NCBI RefSeq assembly: GCF_002949735.1
Contig: NZ_CP026681.1
Location: forward strand, 1,488,001 to 1,552,000
Direction of reading: 5' to 3'
Length of the DNA: 64,000 bases
Source: Nostoc sp. 'Peltigera membranacea cyanobiont' N6
Lineage (GTDB): Bacteria > Cyanobacteriota > Cyanobacteriia > Cyanobacteriales > Nostocaceae
In this document: piece by piece, positions 62,426 to 64,000 of the stretch
Layout: every line of letters starts with the position of its first letter
Position numbering within the stretch: the stretch's first letter is position 1
Position numbers and translations under genes: made by a program
Notes under the pieces: generated by a model
The model's input: only the letters and a program-made list of their open reading frames with translations
Databases searched by the model: none
Told to the model about the DNA's origin: nothing

Positions 62426-63178
62426 ATGTATACCACTGAATCGACCAAATACCCTGCCAGAACGGACATTGGGCAAACCAGCCGTATTCTAGTAGTAGAA
62501 GATGAAGAATTAATCCAGGAAATGCTAGCTGTAGCCCTGGAAGAGGAAGGTTACGGGGTGATAACTGCCCCCGATGGGCGGTCTGCTATAGAGTATCTCA
62601 AAAGTTTTGAAACCAACTCAGGGGAAGTTCCCTTCGATCTGATCGTTCTTGATTTGATGCTACCGCAAATCAATGGGCTAGATATTTGCCGTTTGCTGCG
62701 TCATCAAGGCAACCCAATACCTATTTTAATGCTCAGTGCTAAGGGTAGTGAAACTGACCGCGTTCTGGGGTTAGAGGTGGGAGCAGATGACTACCTGACC
62801 AAACCTTTTAGTATGCGTGAGTTAGTGGCTCGTTGTCGCGCTTTACTCCGCCGCCAACGCCTAAGTAATTTACCACCAATACCAGTATTAAAATTCAAGG
62901 ATGTCACCTTGAATCCTCAAGAATGTCGGGTGCTAGTTCGCGGTCAAGAAGTGAGTCTTTCTCCCAAAGAGTTCCGCTTGCTGGAACTGTTTATGAGTTA
63001 CGCCCGCCGGGTATGGTCGCGAGAACAATTACTAGATCAGGTTTGGGGGCCAGATTTTGTCGGCGATAGTAAAACTGTAGACGTTCATATTCGGTGGTTG
63101 CGCGAAAAACTAGAGCAAGACCCCAGTCATCCCGAATATATTGTGACTGTGCGAGGTTTTGGCTATAGGTTTGGATAA
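62426..63178 (+). CDS. sphR: OmpR-family response regulator, SphR-like
   Basis: A 250-residue regulator from ATG 62426 (GTG 62417 upstream). Receiver domain with ILVVEDEELIQ (acidic pocket), the phospho-Asp in DLIVLDLMLP and LTKPF Lys; C-terminal winged helix SREQLLDQVWGPDFVGDSKTVDVHIRWLREKLE. It precedes an SphS-like histidine kinase by 53 bases. By order it is probably SphR, regulator of phosphate-starvation genes. The assignment rests on the kinase features and neighbours. Confidence 0.75.
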   Translation: MYTTESTKYPARTDIGQTSRILVVEDEELIQEMLAVALEEEGYGVITAPDGRSAIEYLKSFETNSGEVPFDLIVLDLMLPQINGLDICRLLRHQGNPIPILMLSAKGSETDRVLGLEVGADDYLTKPFSMRELVARCRALLRRQRLSNLPPIPVLKFKDVTLNPQECRVLVRGQEVSLSPKEFRLLELFMSYARRVWSREQLLDQVWGPDFVGDSKTVDVHIRWLREKLEQDPSHPEYIVTVRGFGYRFG

Positions 63179-63231
63179 TTAGTTTAGATAGTTGTTAGTT
63201 TTTAGTAGTCACCAAGAAACTAACAACTCAA

Positions 63232-64000
63232 ATGCTTTTATTGGGATTTTCTCTGGGTTTAGCGGTAGGCATTGGGTTTTGGGTTTGGCAACAGGTTCAA
63301 CTTAACCGCTACCTGGGGCGCTTACTCCGACCGTTAACCTCCCATTCCTCCAAGATGGGACTGCTGCTGATTCCTGGGTTGCGGCAGGAAATAGCGATGG
63401 TGAAGCAGCAACGGCAAGATTTGCAGCAGTCATTGCAAACTTACCAAGACCTGCTAGATTTTGCACCAGTGGGATATTTGCAGGTGGATGAAGAAAATCA
63501 ACTGCTGTGGTGCAATCGGCAGGCGCAAGAAATTTTGTATCTGCAAAGGTGGCAACCAGAACAGATACGCTTGTTATTAGAGTTAGTAAGGTCTTACGAA
63601 CTTGACCATTTAATTGAGCAAACTCGCGATCGCCAAAAACCACAAAGGGGAGAATGGATATTTCATCCATCTTGTGATGATGCAGCAGAGATGCAAACAA
63701 TAAAATCTCTGGCTTTGCGGGCATCTAGTTTGCCTTTACCCAATGGACAAGTGGGAGTATTTTTAGAAAATCGTCAACCCCTATTAGATATAAATCAAGC
63801 ACGCGATCGCTCTTTTTCCGATCTAGCCCACGAACTCAGAACGCCCTTAACTTCCATTCGCTTGGTTGTGGAAACGTTACAAATCCGCTTGGAACCACCT
63901 CTCAATCGTTGGGTTAACCGTTTGATGCAAGAAGTCGATCGGCTGATTAACTTAGTGCAAAGCTGGTTAGATTTGACCCAAATGGAAGCAAACCCAACCA
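63232..64000 (+). CDS. sphS: sensor histidine kinase, SphS-like (partial, runs off the window)
   Basis: Open frame from ATG 63232 to the end of the window, 256 codons so far. Short N-terminal hydrophobic segment (LLLGFSLGLAVGIGFWVWQQ), a PAS-like region (LLDFAPVGYLQVDEENQLLWCNRQAQEI) and the HisKA phosphoacceptor block FSDLAHELRTPLTSIRLVVE. The ATPase domain lies beyond the window. Layout matches phosphate sensor SphS. Confidence 0.8.
   Translation, partial: MLLLGFSLGLAVGIGFWVWQQVQLNRYLGRLLRPLTSHSSKMGLLLIPGLRQEIAMVKQQRQDLQQSLQTYQDLLDFAPVGYLQVDEENQLLWCNRQAQEILYLQRWQPEQIRLLLELVRSYELDHLIEQTRDRQKPQRGEWIFHPSCDDAAEMQTIKSLALRASSLPLPNGQVGVFLENRQPLLDINQARDRSFSDLAHELRTPLTSIRLVVETLQIRLEPPLNRWVNRLMQEVDRLINLVQSWLDLTQMEANPT

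Noticed and set aside
63302..63724. 140-codon frame antisense to the kinase gene
   Set aside because: Shadow of sphS, which has a clear HisKA motif on the other strand.

Overview
The window looks like chromosome of a filamentous, probably heterocyst-forming cyanobacterium of the Nostoc/Anabaena type. Evidence: the octamer GCGATCGC (HIP1) is scattered through genes on both strands; many genes belong to cyanobacterial families (DUF2808, DUF2499, DUF3593, DUF2232, DUF151, a CSP41-like epimerase, the TIGR00303 CobT type, LfiA/LfiB-like coiled-coil proteins next to a SphS/SphR pair); Uma2 and HicAB genes are present; and the spacers hold heptamer short tandem repeats (STRR) and GC-rich dispersed palindromes. 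No tRNA, rRNA, CRISPR array or prophage was seen.

Layout. 1-2.5 kb: tail of an unknown gene, a PiT phosphate transporter, the radical-SAM arsenosugar gene arsS, and a candidate Yfr1 small RNA ending in a strong terminator. 2.5-4.2 kb: a gene fragment, a small coiled-coil protein, a 21-bp minisatellite and dispersed repeats. 4.2-14.6 kb: a quinone-reductase-like MDR enzyme, a pentapeptide-repeat membrane protein, DUF2808, DoxX, a solitary Lhr-like helicase, an SMP-30 lactonase, a SUKH-type protein, a Uma2 protein and a CSP41-like epimerase. 14.9-19.3 kb: an exopolysaccharide block (GT4 glycosyltransferase, sugar-phosphate transferase, gmd, fcl). 19.3-23.5 kb: 5-formyl-THF cyclo-ligase, a catalase-like protein, a broken antitoxin-like gene, an orphan sugar ABC permease and a second sugar transferase.

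23.8-31.7 kb: a 1471-residue Hsp70/actin-like ATPase with an internal 31-residue repeat, then a Crp-family regulator, DUF2232 and CobT. 32-36 kb: a PEP-CTERM protein, a di-heme cytochrome whose 5' end is frameshifted, and a complete ISKra4-type insertion sequence just upstream of it. 36.5-43.6 kb: a small coiled-coil protein, a lipoprotein solute-binding protein, a secreted protein, a methyltransferase divergent from a LysR regulator, and a U32 peptidase-family protein that carries three noncoding repeats in frame. 43.8-46 kb: a DUF4177-like/RNA polymerase alpha-CTD-like fusion with a damaged 5' end, hicAB and a second Uma2 gene. 46-58 kb: ABC exporter, amidase, ferredoxin-type aldo/keto reductase, bifunctional nuclease, riboflavin synthase, M23 peptidase, biotin ligase, PgeF and CsaB. 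58-64 kb: DUF2499/DUF3593, hisA, a 37-residue ORF, the lfiA/lfiB-like pair, and divergently sphR and the 5' part of sphS.

Themes. (1) Dispersed intergenic repeats have entered coding regions in frame in the U32 gene and one Uma2 gene, and form the N-terminal coding part of two secreted-protein genes. (2) Several genes are damaged by a nonsense codon or by an indel in an A9 run, close to an IS with a textbook slippery frameshift site. (3) Envelope and polysaccharide functions are over-represented (two sugar transferases, gmd/fcl, CsaB, M23, PgeF, LfiAB). The least-described items are the DUF4177/alpha-CTD fusion, the pentapeptide-HhH membrane protein, the repeat-bearing Hsp70-like ATPase and the two-way-open heptapeptide minisatellite.
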